Assembly: GCA_009767595.1 (NCBI GenBank)
Contig: VSDK01013561.1
Coordinates: forward strand, 345,871-409,870
Length of the DNA stretch: 64,000 nucleotides
Origin: Symbiodinium kawagutii
Taxonomy: Eukaryota > Sar > Dinophyceae > Suessiales > Symbiodiniaceae
Reading direction: 5' to 3'
Positions 10,262-20,079 of this stretch are shown here, piece after piece; positions within the stretch are counted from its first letter, which is position 1; each line of letters begins with the position of its first letter. The position numbers and the translations under genes were made by a program. The notes below the pieces were generated by a model. The model saw nothing but the letters and a program-made list of their open reading frames with translations, was not told the DNA's origin and ran no database searches.

Positions 10262-11165
10262 ACGAGTGATGAATGGATGGTTGATGATGGTTCATGATGG
10301 CTAGTGGTTGAAGATGGATGGTTCTTAACATTGGTGAGTGATGAATGGATGATTTGTTGGTAATGCTTAGGTAGTAAACTAATGGTTAGTGATGGCTAGT
10401 GGTTGGCAATGGCTGGTATTGATGGTTTAATGACAGTGGTTTATGTATGATTGGTTAGTAATTGTTAGATGGTCAATCAACCACAGTAGACGGTTTGTAA
10501 AGGTTACTTAGTGGTTCATGATAGTTATATAGTCATGTTTAACAATGATGGATGATTAATTGACTATTAGTTATCGTTAGTCCGTAGCTAGTGGTTGATG
10601 AATGGAGTTTTGCGGTGATACTTAATGATGGTTAATGGTCAGTAATGGGTAATGTGAAGACTGTGGTTGAGAATCCAATCGTATCCGCCAGTGGTTTGTA
10701 ATTGCTACAAGTAAAGCATGCAGGAATATCGTGAAGAATCCAGGGTCAATGGTTAGATGTGGCTAATCCACTACAGAAATGATGGTTAATAAGCTGGTTA
10801 ATGATGGTTGATGGTGAACTGATGGTCAACAACGGTTTACGGATGGCTTGATGGCTGATTCACAATGATTAAACGATGATTGAAAAATGGCTAAGAATGG
10901 TTTGTGATGGTTTGATCGTGGTTGATAGTTGCTTAAATGTTGGGTCATACTTGGTTAGTGGTTGACGGCCAGAAATCATGGTCAATAGTGTTTCTGGCTG
11001 ATTAAAAATGATCAATTGAGAAACGCTGTTTATGGATGGTTTATGATGGTGGAAAATTTTCAATAGTGGTTGAATAATGGTTACGTAATGTTGATCTCAA
11101 TGATAGTTGACCATATCCACCCACCATACTTAGCCATCATCAACCACATGCTAATCACCATCAAC
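10262..11165. repeat. TGATGGTT intron arm, acceptor side
   Basis: Dense TGGTTGATGATGGTT and TTAATGATGG words. This is the acceptor-side partner of the arm at 9,300-10,160 around the exon at 10166-10255. Confidence 0.8.
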
Positions 11166-11170
11166 CATGT

Positions 11171-13060
11171 TACACGCATTTGCTTGCAAGACCCAGTGAT
11201 TCTCGAGAGGATGGATTGTTGGCTTTGTTGGCTTCATTGGGAACGATGTATAATGGACAAGCTGATCATTGGGCTGATGACTCTGATGATCCTGTCCTCT
11301 GCCCATTGTGCCAGGAGCTTAACACACGTGTTAATTTTCCTCTTCAATGTTCAGGGTTGCATGATCTGAATCTGGAGTTTGCTACACTGATTGAAAAGAC
11401 GAAGCGCCAATGCCCGCACATGTTTTTTCTGCCGGTGATTTACCGTCATCTGCATATGACTATGCTTGAGACTATTTGCGATCCTCGTGAATTTCCTGAT
11501 CCTTTCAGCTTGCATGATTTCGGTTGGGACGGTCATTCTGTTCCCACTTTCTACACAGATGGCTCATGCCCTTTTCCGAAGTTGTCAAGAGGCCACATTG
11601 CATCATATTCCATTGTTTGGGACTCATTGTGTTATGATGATGCTCGCCGTGCCATTGCAGCGCAATTTCGGGATTCTAACAAGTTTCCTCCGACTTTTGT
11701 TCCGATTCAAGCTGCTCTGCCTTCAGGTGCTCAAACGAATAACCGTGCAGAACTGTCCGCGATTGTGCAGATTGTTCGATCACAGTCTGCCGCTACCATT
11801 TTTTGTGATTCACAGTACAGTATTGATTTATTTGCAGCTTTTCGCACAACACCGACACCCTTGATTTTCCAGGGCAAGAAAAAATTCGACTTGATATTGA
11901 TGCTTTGTCTTCTCTCTGGTGAGCGATGTCTGGCTGATTTTCATTTGATTAAGATTAAATCCCATCGTGCTGACTCTGAAGTGGCAGATGATTTGGATTT
12001 GTATCACACATTTGGTAATCGATTTGCTGATTTCATTGCAGGTGAGGGTACACAGCCTAGCCGCTCTGTTTTTCATTCGGCGGCTTTTAAGGGGGCTACA
12101 TGGTATCAACATCAACTGACGTTGTTGCAGGATGTTCGTGGGTATTTATTGAAAGCACATATGTTGCGTTTGGATGCTTGGGAGTCTGCACATTCCAATG
12201 GTACTCGACAACATACATTTTCTCAACGATTCTCACTGGAGAACATTGTGGATTGGGATCCCCCGGAGGTGGCTCCATGCTTTGTTCCTCCCCAGGTACC
12301 AGATTTGGTACTGCGTGCATTTGCTCCTGGGGCTTCAGTTCTTCTCAGTATTATTCAATGGTGCTCATGTATCTCATGGCCTTCAGAGGTGGATACATTT
12401 ACCTGCGGCATATCCACGTTTGAGTTAGTGGTCAACTATCTGGGAACATGTGGACATCCACTTGTCTGCATTTGCAATCGAGGAACAACACCATTCAGAT
12501 TTTTAGATCCACTATTGCACAGTGAAGCTGATTTACTGCCAATGTCAACTTGGGACTACGTGCGCATTTTTGAACAAGCTGTGTGCTACTGTCGAAATTT
12601 TCTTAACATTAATCTCTTGCCTCGGAAATTCTACAAACGACGCACATATCTGAATTATCTTGGTTACCCTAAGCCTGTTGCTGGTTTCTTGGTTCGACCG
12701 AAGCTTCCACATCAAGCTATTCATGCTGAGTGTTTTGCTGCTTGTGCGTCTTCATCAGGATTGGTGCTTCCTGGTATGTTTGAGAATGTTGGGGTGCCGC
12801 GAACAGTTCATGCTCTGGATTCTGTTGCTCACAAAGTTCGGGAACAGTCATTTCGTCACTTGAAACATCTGCGAACGAAGGCTGGTAAGGGAGGTACGAT
12901 GTCTTGGTTGACTACCTGATTGCACCTGTGTGGTGTTTTTTGCTGAATTTGCTTTTGTCTGTATAGGGAACATGTTCTGTTCCGTATGGTTGTTCACCTT
13001 TCTCCTTGGCCTGCTCACTGTAGCTAGCCTGAGACCGCTTTCAGACTCTGCAAGCTGTGC
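11171..13060 (+). mobile_element. 5'-truncated RNase H-bearing retroelement
   Basis: The repeat background stops at about 11,170 and a long unique open frame starts with no ATG. After the stop at 12,919 there are about 140 bases of non-repetitive trailer before AACCATC repeats resume at about 13,060. Loss of the 5' part (no reverse transcriptase domain is present) is the usual fate of non-LTR retrotransposons. The exact ends and a target duplication could not be identified. Confidence 0.65.
11180..12919 (+). CDS. RNase H domain protein, retrotransposon C-terminal part
   Basis: The 579-codon frame is open at its 5' end; the first codon is TTG and the first in-frame ATG is about codon 23. Residues 41-61 hold CPLCQ...LQCSGLH, a zinc-binding knuckle of the kind found after reverse transcriptase. 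An RNase H fold follows with all four acidic positions visible: D127 (FYTDGSC), E191 (NNRAEL), D210 (IFCDSQYS) and D284 (NRFADFIAG), plus H262 in KSHRADS. The remaining 290 residues are unrecognised, Cys/Trp-containing sequence ending in a basic tail (HLKHLRTKAGKGG). The RNase H would degrade RNA of RNA/DNA hybrids during reverse transcription. The frame is intact over 1.7 kb, suggesting recent insertion, but without the reverse transcriptase it cannot be autonomous. Confidence 0.8.
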   Translation: MLARPSDSREDGLLALLASLGTMYNGQADHWADDSDDPVLCPLCQELNTRVNFPLQCSGLHDLNLEFATLIEKTKRQCPHMFFLPVIYRHLHMTMLETICDPREFPDPFSLHDFGWDGHSVPTFYTDGSCPFPKLSRGHIASYSIVWDSLCYDDARRAIAAQFRDSNKFPPTFVPIQAALPSGAQTNNRAELSAIVQIVRSQSAATIFCDSQYSIDLFAAFRTTPTPLIFQGKKKFDLILMLCLLSGERCLADFHLIKIKSHRADSEVADDLDLYHTFGNRFADFIAGEGTQPSRSVFHSAAFKGATWYQHQLTLLQDVRGYLLKAHMLRLDAWESAHSNGTRQHTFSQRFSLENIVDWDPPEVAPCFVPPQVPDLVLRAFAPGASVLLSIIQWCSCISWPSEVDTFTCGISTFELVVNYLGTCGHPLVCICNRGTTPFRFLDPLLHSEADLLPMSTWDYVRIFEQAVCYCRNFLNINLLPRKFYKRRTYLNYLGYPKPVAGFLVRPKLPHQAIHAECFAACASSSGLVLPGMFENVGVPRTVHALDSVAHKVREQSFRHLKHLRTKAGKGGTMSWLTT

Positions 13061-13175
13061 GCAACCATACTTAACCATCGTTAAGCACAAGTCAACCATC
13101 ATCAACCATAAATTCACCACCGTAAACCCATGTCAACCACTAGTTTTCCCCATCATTCACCACACTATCACCCAC

Positions 13176-13220
13176 CGTCGCGCCGCTGGACCTCAGAAGG
13201 CGCCCGATGCATTCGACGAC
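13176..13220 (-). CDS. Host micro-exon VVECIGRLLRSSGAT
   Basis: Exactly 15 codons (phase 0-0) between acceptor TTACCACTCACCAG and donor GTGGGT. The peptide VVECIGRLLRSSGAT is a natural-looking helix. Flanks switch polarity here: CATCAACC on the left and GGTGGTTAATAGTGG on the right. A plus-strand alternative (KAPDAFDDL before GTGAGT) exists, but the minus reading matches neighbouring exons in strand. Confidence 0.45.
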
Positions 13221-13471
13221 CTGGTGAGTGGTAAATATGTTGAAGCCATAGGTTTATATAGGGGTGGTTAATAGTGGTAACTGATGATTAATAGTGGTTA
13301 ATAGCGGTTAATGGTCATAAATCATTATAAATCCAACCGTTTAGAGTCTTACATCAGGGGTTGACAACAACCATGACGACCGGTTAGAATTAAAAGTAGT
13401 GAACCCACGGAATTAGCCACGGTGGTGACTGCTTAGAAACCTAGGCCTTATGACCACCTATAGTGGTCAAT

Positions 13472-13546
13472 GGGCGCCAACCGTGGCCTTCAGGGGAACC
13501 ACACCCTTTTAATCAACCCGGGGTTTATTAATCCAGGGTTGGCACT
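13472..13546. repeat. MITE family C, copy 2
   Basis: Carries GGGGTTTATTAATCCAGGG and GGTTGGC as in the 9.1-kb copy; the left end (GGGCGCCAACC) is diverged. Confidence 0.55.
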
Positions 13547-13549
13547 ACT

Positions 13550-14050
13550 GGCAAGATCAACAATTACCAGCCTCAAACAGCGGAAGAACCAACAACATCA
13601 GTAACCAGTTGATAAAAACCGGCAGTAGCAAGGGAATATGGTAGCACACATTCTCATCTGTTTGATTAAGATTTGCATTCTCAGTTGTACGATACAATGA
13701 TTCATTACCCATCAACCAGCGATTTTGGACTCATTGACGGGTGTTTGGCCATCGATCACCTCGTTGCAGGCATCTTCTGCTTTTGATTTTGTAGGAAATT
13801 TTCGCAGTGAAATCATTTTCATCAACCAAAAGAGCCGGAGCGTTTCATGCTGAAATCGTACCTCAGCCTGGGCAACATTACAGCTGGGTCGACATTAACA
13901 GCCATCAACCAACCGTGCCATACCTTTCGTGCCATACCTTTCGACGTCCAAAACTGCCCAAAAGGTGTTACACGGTCCGTCCCCTTGGCTTCATTCCCAG
14001 CCTCCAAAGTGGCGCCAACTGGCCAAGGTCAAAACTCATCTGTGTCTAGC
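13550..14050. other. Unassigned intron/intergenic
   Basis: Non-repetitive sequence with several overlapping open frames at 13,807-14,098 on both strands. None has splice signals or a recognisable domain. Confidence 0.4.
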
Positions 14051-14236
14051 CACATGGGGGTTCTCAAAATATGGGTACCCCCAAATCATCCTTTTTAAAT
14101 CATTTCTATTAGTAAACCACCTAGTAGTTGTTGAACCATTTTTGTTGATCATAAAACCCCTATTATTACCTATCATTAGCCACTAAAAACCATCCATAAC
14201 TTTGGGGGTCCAAATTTTAAGAAACACCCACATGGG
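14051..14236. repeat. MITE family B, copy 3 (enlarged)
   Basis: Ends CACATGGGGGTTCTCAAAAT and AAGAAACACCCACATG. At 186 bp it is longer than its relatives (about 108 bp), because about 75 bp of AACCATT/TTATTA sequence is inserted in the middle. Confidence 0.7.
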
Positions 14237-14451
14237 TATTGATGCTTTCAAATAGAATCATAGGAATCCAACGCAAACCCTGGAATGCCACTGGTCGATG
14301 ATAGGGTAACAATTCTTTCTTGGAATATGACCAGCTTGTCATTGGGAGGTTTAGACGAACAAACCACCCACAAGTCTCAGTGATGAGAAGCAGGTAGCCC
14401 ACAGTGCCCCACCCCAACCCCCCACCCACCGAACCCCACCCCAGCCCGAAC

Positions 14452-14517
14452 CTGAAGTGATTCGATGGTGGCTTTCCCCGCAGAGCACAGGTGCCTCAAC
14501 ACCGGTAGCACCTCCTC
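14452..14517 (-). CDS. Host micro-exon EEVLPVLRHLCSAGK
   Basis: Exactly 22 codons between acceptor TGCCACAG and donor GTTCGG: EEVLPVLRHLCSAGKATIES then LQ. Both this exon and the one at 22,178 begin EE and end SLQ before a GTT donor, suggesting duplicated exons or a repeated helical unit. Confidence 0.5.
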
Positions 14518-14548
14518 CTGTGGCAGGTGTTTGGGGGAACCGCGGGGA

Positions 14549-14652
14549 TTTGGTATCTCAAAATAGGAGACCCCCGACTCATCCTTTAACCACTGAGTCA
14601 TAAACCAATAAACCAACCATAGTTTGGGTTCCCAATTTTAAGAAACCATCCT
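14549..14652. repeat. MITE family B, copy 4
   Basis: Left end TTTGGTATCTCAAAATAGGA and right end TTTTAAGAAACCATCC; diverged. Confidence 0.65.
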
Positions 14653-14998
14653 GGAAAAGACCACCACTTGGCAACTCGGAGTCGTCCAGTGTGACCAAAA
14701 AAAATCGCAAGTTGTCTGAGCAACTCATTGGTGATCCCAACAACCACAGGAGGCACTGGTCATTTGAGATTTCTATGGGTAATAATGATTAATAATAGTC
14801 AATCATGGTTAATCATGGTTAATAACGGTTGAAAATGGTTTCATAATAATGGTTGATAATTGTTAATCATGATTAATGAAAGGGGATAATCACCAACAAC
14901 AATGGTTTTAAACAACTACTATACTATATGGATGGTTTATTACTTGGCATTACTTGGCTAATATTGTCGTGCTGACATGGCCTCTAAACGCAAACAGG

Positions 14999-15185
14999 CC
15001 CACCACCACCACAACCACCACCACCACAACAACAACCACCACCACCACAACAACAACAACAACCACCACCACCACGACTACTACTACTGCTGCTGCTACT
15101 ACTACCACTACTTCTTCTGCTACTACTACCACCACACTACCACACTACCACCACCACCGGCAGCAGCAGCACCAGCAGCAGCACA
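14999..15185. repeat. (CCA/CAA)n and (TAC/TGC)n microsatellite
   Basis: Trinucleotide runs of CCACCACCACAACAACAAC, then TACTACTGCTGC, then CAGCAG. They yield poly-Thr, poly-His and poly-Val frames on both strands that are not evidence of genes. Confidence 0.9.
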
Positions 15186-15189
15186 ACAA

Positions 15190-15375
15190 AGCAATGAAAT
15201 CTGGCATCTCGGTCATTCGGACTCGCGCCTTCTTACCATTATTCAAAGCAACGGCGACCTTGTCAGAGTCAATACCTTCGCAGCAGTGGTCACGGAAAGC
15301 TGGTGGCAGCACTCAGCTGGTGGCCTTGGGTACCCCAGAAATGATGCATGTGCATGGGGGGAAGCCGATCAAGAA
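15190..15375 (-). CDS. Weak host exon candidate(s)
   Basis: GC-richer sequence with minus-strand pieces AFRDHCCEGIDSDKVAVALN (following a CCACCAG acceptor, before a GGTAAG donor at about 15,228) and, further upstream, RLPPMHMHHFWGTQGHQL. The two pieces are in different frames and no clean exon pair could be built. Plus-strand frames are also open. Confidence 0.25.
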
Positions 15376-15389
15376 GGTAGTTGATTAAG

Positions 15390-16380
15390 TTGAAAGTTGT
15401 CTGTAGAGTGGTTACAACATTGATAGCTGGTTAATAGTGGTCATCAGTGCTTAAGCTGCTTGGTTCAATGAGCTGTCCATAACTAGCCTATGCCGCCATG
15501 GTAGCCGGTGGTAACCAACAGGACGCCGCAACTGGGGATATGTCCAAAAGATCATGGCTGGCTCGGCGCCATGATCCCCGGCCAGGCTATTTGAAGGGTA
15601 GCTCCATGGCCCTAACACATGGATGAGGCCTCGAAACCTAAGCGTAAACCTGATATCCCAAAAAACGTATAGTCAGCCGATGTAAACCGATCTTGGCCCT
15701 ACAAGTCGTCCATCGTCATATCCCTCGCTGGGATGCAGAAGCATTGGCTTGCGGCTCCCCTCTTCCTCTCTTCTTGCATCCCCTCCTCAAAATCTTTTCA
15801 GTATTCACAAGGCATCGTACCAAACTTCCCGCCGCATCTGAAACTCGCAGATTTTCCCAGAACCCAGGGCTTGCATCCAAAAGCCAAGGCACTATGTTTG
15901 CTAAAGATTGGCTTGGTCGCCTGTATTCGTAGATTCACCTGGTTGCTGCAGAAGTTGACGTGGGACGAATTCCGGTGGGAGTTGTAAAGAACCAGTGCAG
16001 AAAACCACAAGCTGAGGCAATTGCGATCGAGCCGACCACCCCCTTGGGTGAATCTCCCCTGTAGATGGTAAGTCCAACTGGTTGTAGTTGATGGTTAGAG
16101 GGGCCTCCATGGGTGTTGAAAACGAAGGTGCTGCAGTATGGGAACTACATGGAACTACCTTACCAAACTGCGAACTTGCTCTTCACGAAATCTACGCGTT
16201 TCTTTTGTATTTAGACTCGTCTCAGCTTTACCTGACCAGCAGTGCCATGTGTCTAATAAGGAACTGATGGAAAGTAATCCCCAGTACCGGGTAGGAAAAC
16301 CTGCAACGAGACTTACAAGCAAAAAAGGAAAATCATGCCAAGAGCTAATTTGATGCTTCACAGCACTTCCTTCACAACGT
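15390..16380. other. Unassigned unique-sequence stretch
   Basis: Little repeat content and no exon that meets the splice-and-frame standard. Open frames at 15,693-15,987 (+) and 16,155-16,391 (-) are unremarkable. Confidence 0.4.
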
Positions 16381-16383
16381 TCA

Positions 16384-16503
16384 CATGGCAATATATCAAA
16401 ACCCTGTACCCCTGGTTCACCTATTATGAACCATTGTTTTCCCTATGACATTGTTGGTTATTATCCCTCACTATTAGTTGGTTGATATTGACCCGTAGCC
16501 ACA
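16384..16503. repeat. MITE family A, copy 3
   Basis: Left end ACATGGCAATATATCAAAAC (diverged), right end TTGACCCGTAGCCACAT, family interior well preserved. Confidence 0.75.
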
Positions 16504-16509
16504 TAGAGA

Positions 16510-17587
16510 TCCTTGAGAAAGCGTCAGGCGAAAGGAATCGGCGTTGCGGGGTGCATCACCAGCTGAGCGTCAGCCACTGGTTGATTCACCGCGCTCAAGG
16601 GTTGTCAGGGAAATTGATCAACCATCAGTACTTACCCACTATGGTGATGATGGTATATCAATAGTAGTGATGAATATCCATCACCATAGTGGTAATTGAT
16701 CACTATGGCTTATCACCCATGATCATAAGGTGATAGGATATTCAACAGGCAATCAAACACAACGTAGAGTCATAGGATGGATTCTTGTTTGATCAACCAT
16801 CAGTAATCATCGCTGCCCCATGACCCTATGCTTCATGGGCTACAGGGTCTCCTTGGGGATTGATCAGCATTCCTCTGGTTGCTACGACCAACTTAGGGAT
16901 CCCCCGGATCTTCCACGTGATCGTGACTGGAGAAAAAGCCGATCTGATGCAAAGCCCATGGCAAAACCCATGGCAAAACCAATGCTTTTCTTGATGGCTT
17001 GTCTTAGAATTCATTGCTTGTCTGCGAAGTCATGCCGACCAAATTTCCGAAGGTGCTGATGAAGTCACAAAAACAAACTGGTGGATGGCTACCAACCAAT
17101 CCGTGCTATCTTGGTGGAGAACCAACGCTGGTATCCATGAATAAGGGAAGCACCTTGCTCCATGGTTTTCCCAGAGTTGGAGGGTTGCTGGGTACCAATA
17201 TCAAAACTACTATAATGTATATGATCCAATTTCACCACCTACTATAACTATAAAATGAATCGACCAATAGAAAAACTGTTGTAAGTGCTACTTTGAAGAG
17301 CTACGAGTAGCACTACTATCAGTAATTGGTGACATAGCGGTACTATCAATAAATGGTACTTAACTAGTAGTACTACAATCAACCTGTTATAAAATGAATC
17401 AACCTTAAATTTAGCTACTAGCCATAGCACTACCCATTTCACCGGTGAACCCACCGCGGTTCAACCGTAAGGCACCGCATTGCCCCGGTGCAGCGCCAAC
17501 TGGGCCATCACCTGGAGCCGTGTATGTATGCGTATAGAAAAAATATATACATGTATGTTTATAAATATATATATATATATGTGTGTG

Positions 17588-17618
<31 letters not shown>

Positions 17619-17700
17619 AGATGTGTGTGTGTATATGCAATATGTATCTATATATATATATATCAAATGCATACATGTCTATGATCTATGTATTTTGTGT
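16510..17700. other. Intron/intergenic with (AT)n microsatellites
   Basis: No gene is supported. Long AT/GT dinucleotide runs at about 17,560-17,665 give Tyr/Ile-rich shadow frames on both strands. Confidence 0.65.
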
Positions 17701-17813
17701 ATATGGCTGGGTGTTTCTCAGAATGGAGGACCTCCAAATCATCCCTCAATAATCTGGCTTAGATGACCAATGGTTGAATTTGAGGGTCCACCACTTGGAG
17801 AAACCTCCACATA
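17701..17813. repeat. MITE family B, copy 5
   Basis: Ends ATATGGCTGGGTGTTTCTCA and GGAGAAACCTCCACATAG; diverged core GGAGGACCTCC. Confidence 0.65.
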
Positions 17814-18035
17814 GTTCTTTACAACTAGTTACATATGCATTCCGTATTTACACAGTCGCATGGTGCATTGCACCTTTACATGTGTGCTGTTGTAAAAGGA
17901 TTAAAAGGTGATGTCTCTCAAAGAATCTGTATTTCTGGATGTTGATCGGTACGGATCCACTCATCAATCATCCCGCGATTGTTGCCAGCTTTACATATAG
18001 ACATTGGTCAAGAACCACTCTGAAACACCAATACC

Positions 18036-18215
18036 ATACTACTACTGCTGCTACTACTACCACTACCACCACCACTACCATTCCTATTACCACCACCACC
18101 ACCGTTACTACTACTCCTCCTGTAGCTGCTGCTACTGCTACTGATGCTGCTCTGCTCCTGCTCCCACTCCTGCTGCTGCTACTACTGCTGCTGCTACTAT
18201 TATTGTTGATCATTT
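18036..18215. repeat. Trinucleotide (TAC/CTG)n microsatellite
   Basis: Mixed CTACTACTGCTGC runs translating as poly-Thr/Leu or poly-Val/Ser. Not a gene. Confidence 0.9.
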
Positions 18216-18763
18216 TTACTACTACTCATTCTACACTGACACTGTTCATTCAAGCAGTCTCATCGGCCATGGCAGTTTAGCTTGGTGACCAGGACATACT
18301 GACTGTAATAACGAGCTGTAAAACGCCACATCCTGCGGAAGAAGTAATGCAGCTGGCTTTGCACATAATGAATTCCGAAGATATACTGCATATTGACAGC
18401 TGGATTGCGTAATGTAAGCTATTCTATTCCCCATTGATGAAAGTCATTTTGTTTGGCTTCCTTTTCCCAAATGTTTCTTTCCCCAAGTGGTTCTTCCCCT
18501 AAACGGTTGACCCCATCTAATGATTGCACATCCCTAGTATCCCTAGTGCATTTCCGGCTACATGGTTTTTCCCTGGTGGTAGGTCCAGCTTGAAAAACCA
18601 CCCAATCATACCATCATCAGCTGGTGATACGCCATCAAATGATCGGATGTGTACAAAAATGTACCCCCAAAACTGGAAGTTGCCCTACTAATAATGATCA
18701 TTGTTGGTTGGTTCAAGGGTACCACCATGGCTATGGACAACCCCACAGCAGGGGCTTATGAAC

Positions 18764-18830
18764 CCATGGATCTCCCAGCCAGGCTGCTGGCGCCTCCGAT
18801 GGTTCCGGCCGGCGCCCAGGCTCAGCCAAG
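18764..18830 (-). CDS. Host exon candidate, Pro-rich
   Basis: 67 nt from acceptor CAAACCTCAG to donor GTTCAT, reading LAEPGRRPEPSEAPAAWLGD. It is flanked left by CCATCATCAGC and right by GGTTGGGAATGATG tracts. A plus-strand frame (ending GAQAQPS) overlaps; the minus reading is preferred for its splice signals and strand. Unrecognised. Confidence 0.35.
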
Positions 18831-18859
18831 CTGAGGTTTGAGCCAACACGGGACACGTG

Positions 18860-19150
18860 GCCATGGATGGTGGTTGGGAATGATGAAGATATCACGGGTT
18901 GCTACACATGAATGGTTGAGTATGAATGGTTGAGGTGATTCTGAATAATTGTTGATAATTGTTTATGATTAATTAATAATGGTTCATGATGGTTGGTGAA
19001 TCATTGTGAATAATGATTTGATTGATTGATAGTGAATGATGCTGATGCCTGTACGATAATGGTTCACGATGGTTAATAACCGTCAGCAATGGCTATTTCT
19101 TGATCATTGATGGTTGGAAACGATGAATGTGATGATATAAACAGCGGAAG
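18860..19150. repeat. GGTTGATAATGATG intron arm
   Basis: Degenerate AATGGTTGATGATTAATAATG words on the acceptor side of the candidate exon at 18,764-18,830. No gene. Confidence 0.7.
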
Positions 19151-19640
19151 GCAACGGTCAGTAGCCGGGTGTCAATGACAAGCCACTGCAACAGCAGCAA
19201 CTGAGTTGCACCGTTTCTGGATGGCACCGGCAACGATCCAAGTCTTGACACCCCGACTCCCGCATACACCCTGGCACAAGAGGACAGGTTTCGTGCATGT
19301 GATCTAAGGCTGTTTGGCCCTTGGCCGCACCTATGGGTGTTGCTTCCATTGAGAGCACCTAGAAGGAATCAACACATGACCATTTCTGGTGGAGAACCAT
19401 CAATTCTCGAGGTGCCCCCTCATATCCACTATATATGTATATATATATATATATCATTGATGATCACTTCAACTACAGCCGTGCCTCCTTATAGCAAGCA
19501 TCAAAATACCCATGCAACTGCAGCACAAGCTGTCGTAACCACGCGGCTGCTCAGCTTTTCTCACGGAGGTGGAGCAGCTTCAGCGGCCATACTTCCCCTG
19601 TCGGGCATGTTGGCAGTGGGTCAGCAACCCTGGCCTTCAA

Positions 19641-20075
19641 GAGGAAACCTTGTAGCAACCAAACTTGGTGTTGGAGCCAGCATCGGGGCTGCAGGTTGGC
19701 AACCTACAGCTTTGAAGGGTAGCTATGTATAGCTTCAAATACTGAGAGGAAACCCTTGTAACAACCAAACACGGTGTTGAAGCCAGCATCAGGGGTGCAA
19801 GTTAGCAACCTACAGCTTTGAAGCGCAGCTATGTATAGCAATGTGGCATTCAAATACCGAGAGGAAACCTTGTAGCAACCAAACACGGTGTTGGAGCCAG
19901 CATCAGGGGGTGCAGGTTGGCAACCTACAGCTTTGAAGGGCAGCTTTGTATAGCAATGTGGCATTCGAATACGTATGTTCGAGGCAGCATGGGGGCAGTG
20001 AGTCTGCAACCACGACCACGACCCTACAAAGGAAATCATGCGGCATCCAAACATAGGTGTTGGATCCAGCATCAG
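19641..20075. repeat. About 105-118-bp satellite, about 4 copies
   Basis: Units begin GAGGAAACCTTGTAGCAACC at 19,641, 19,746 and 19,861, with a diverged fourth at about 20,028 (AAGGAAATCATGCGGCATCC). Each contains GTGTTGGAGCCAGCATCAGG and GCAACCTACAGCTTTGAAG. The frames through it repeat on the minus strand (for example LQSCRLLTC) but lack any other sign of coding. Confidence 0.85.
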
Positions 20076-20079
20076 GAAT

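Noticed and set aside
14950-15388. Long poly-Thr/poly-His/poly-Val frames
   Set aside because: Trinucleotide microsatellite translated in several frames on both strands.
17461-17766. Tyr/Ile-rich frames on both strands
   Set aside because: Translation of (AT)n/(GT)n dinucleotide runs.
17939-18280. Poly-Thr/Leu (+) and Ser/Val (-) frames
   Set aside because: Trinucleotide microsatellite.
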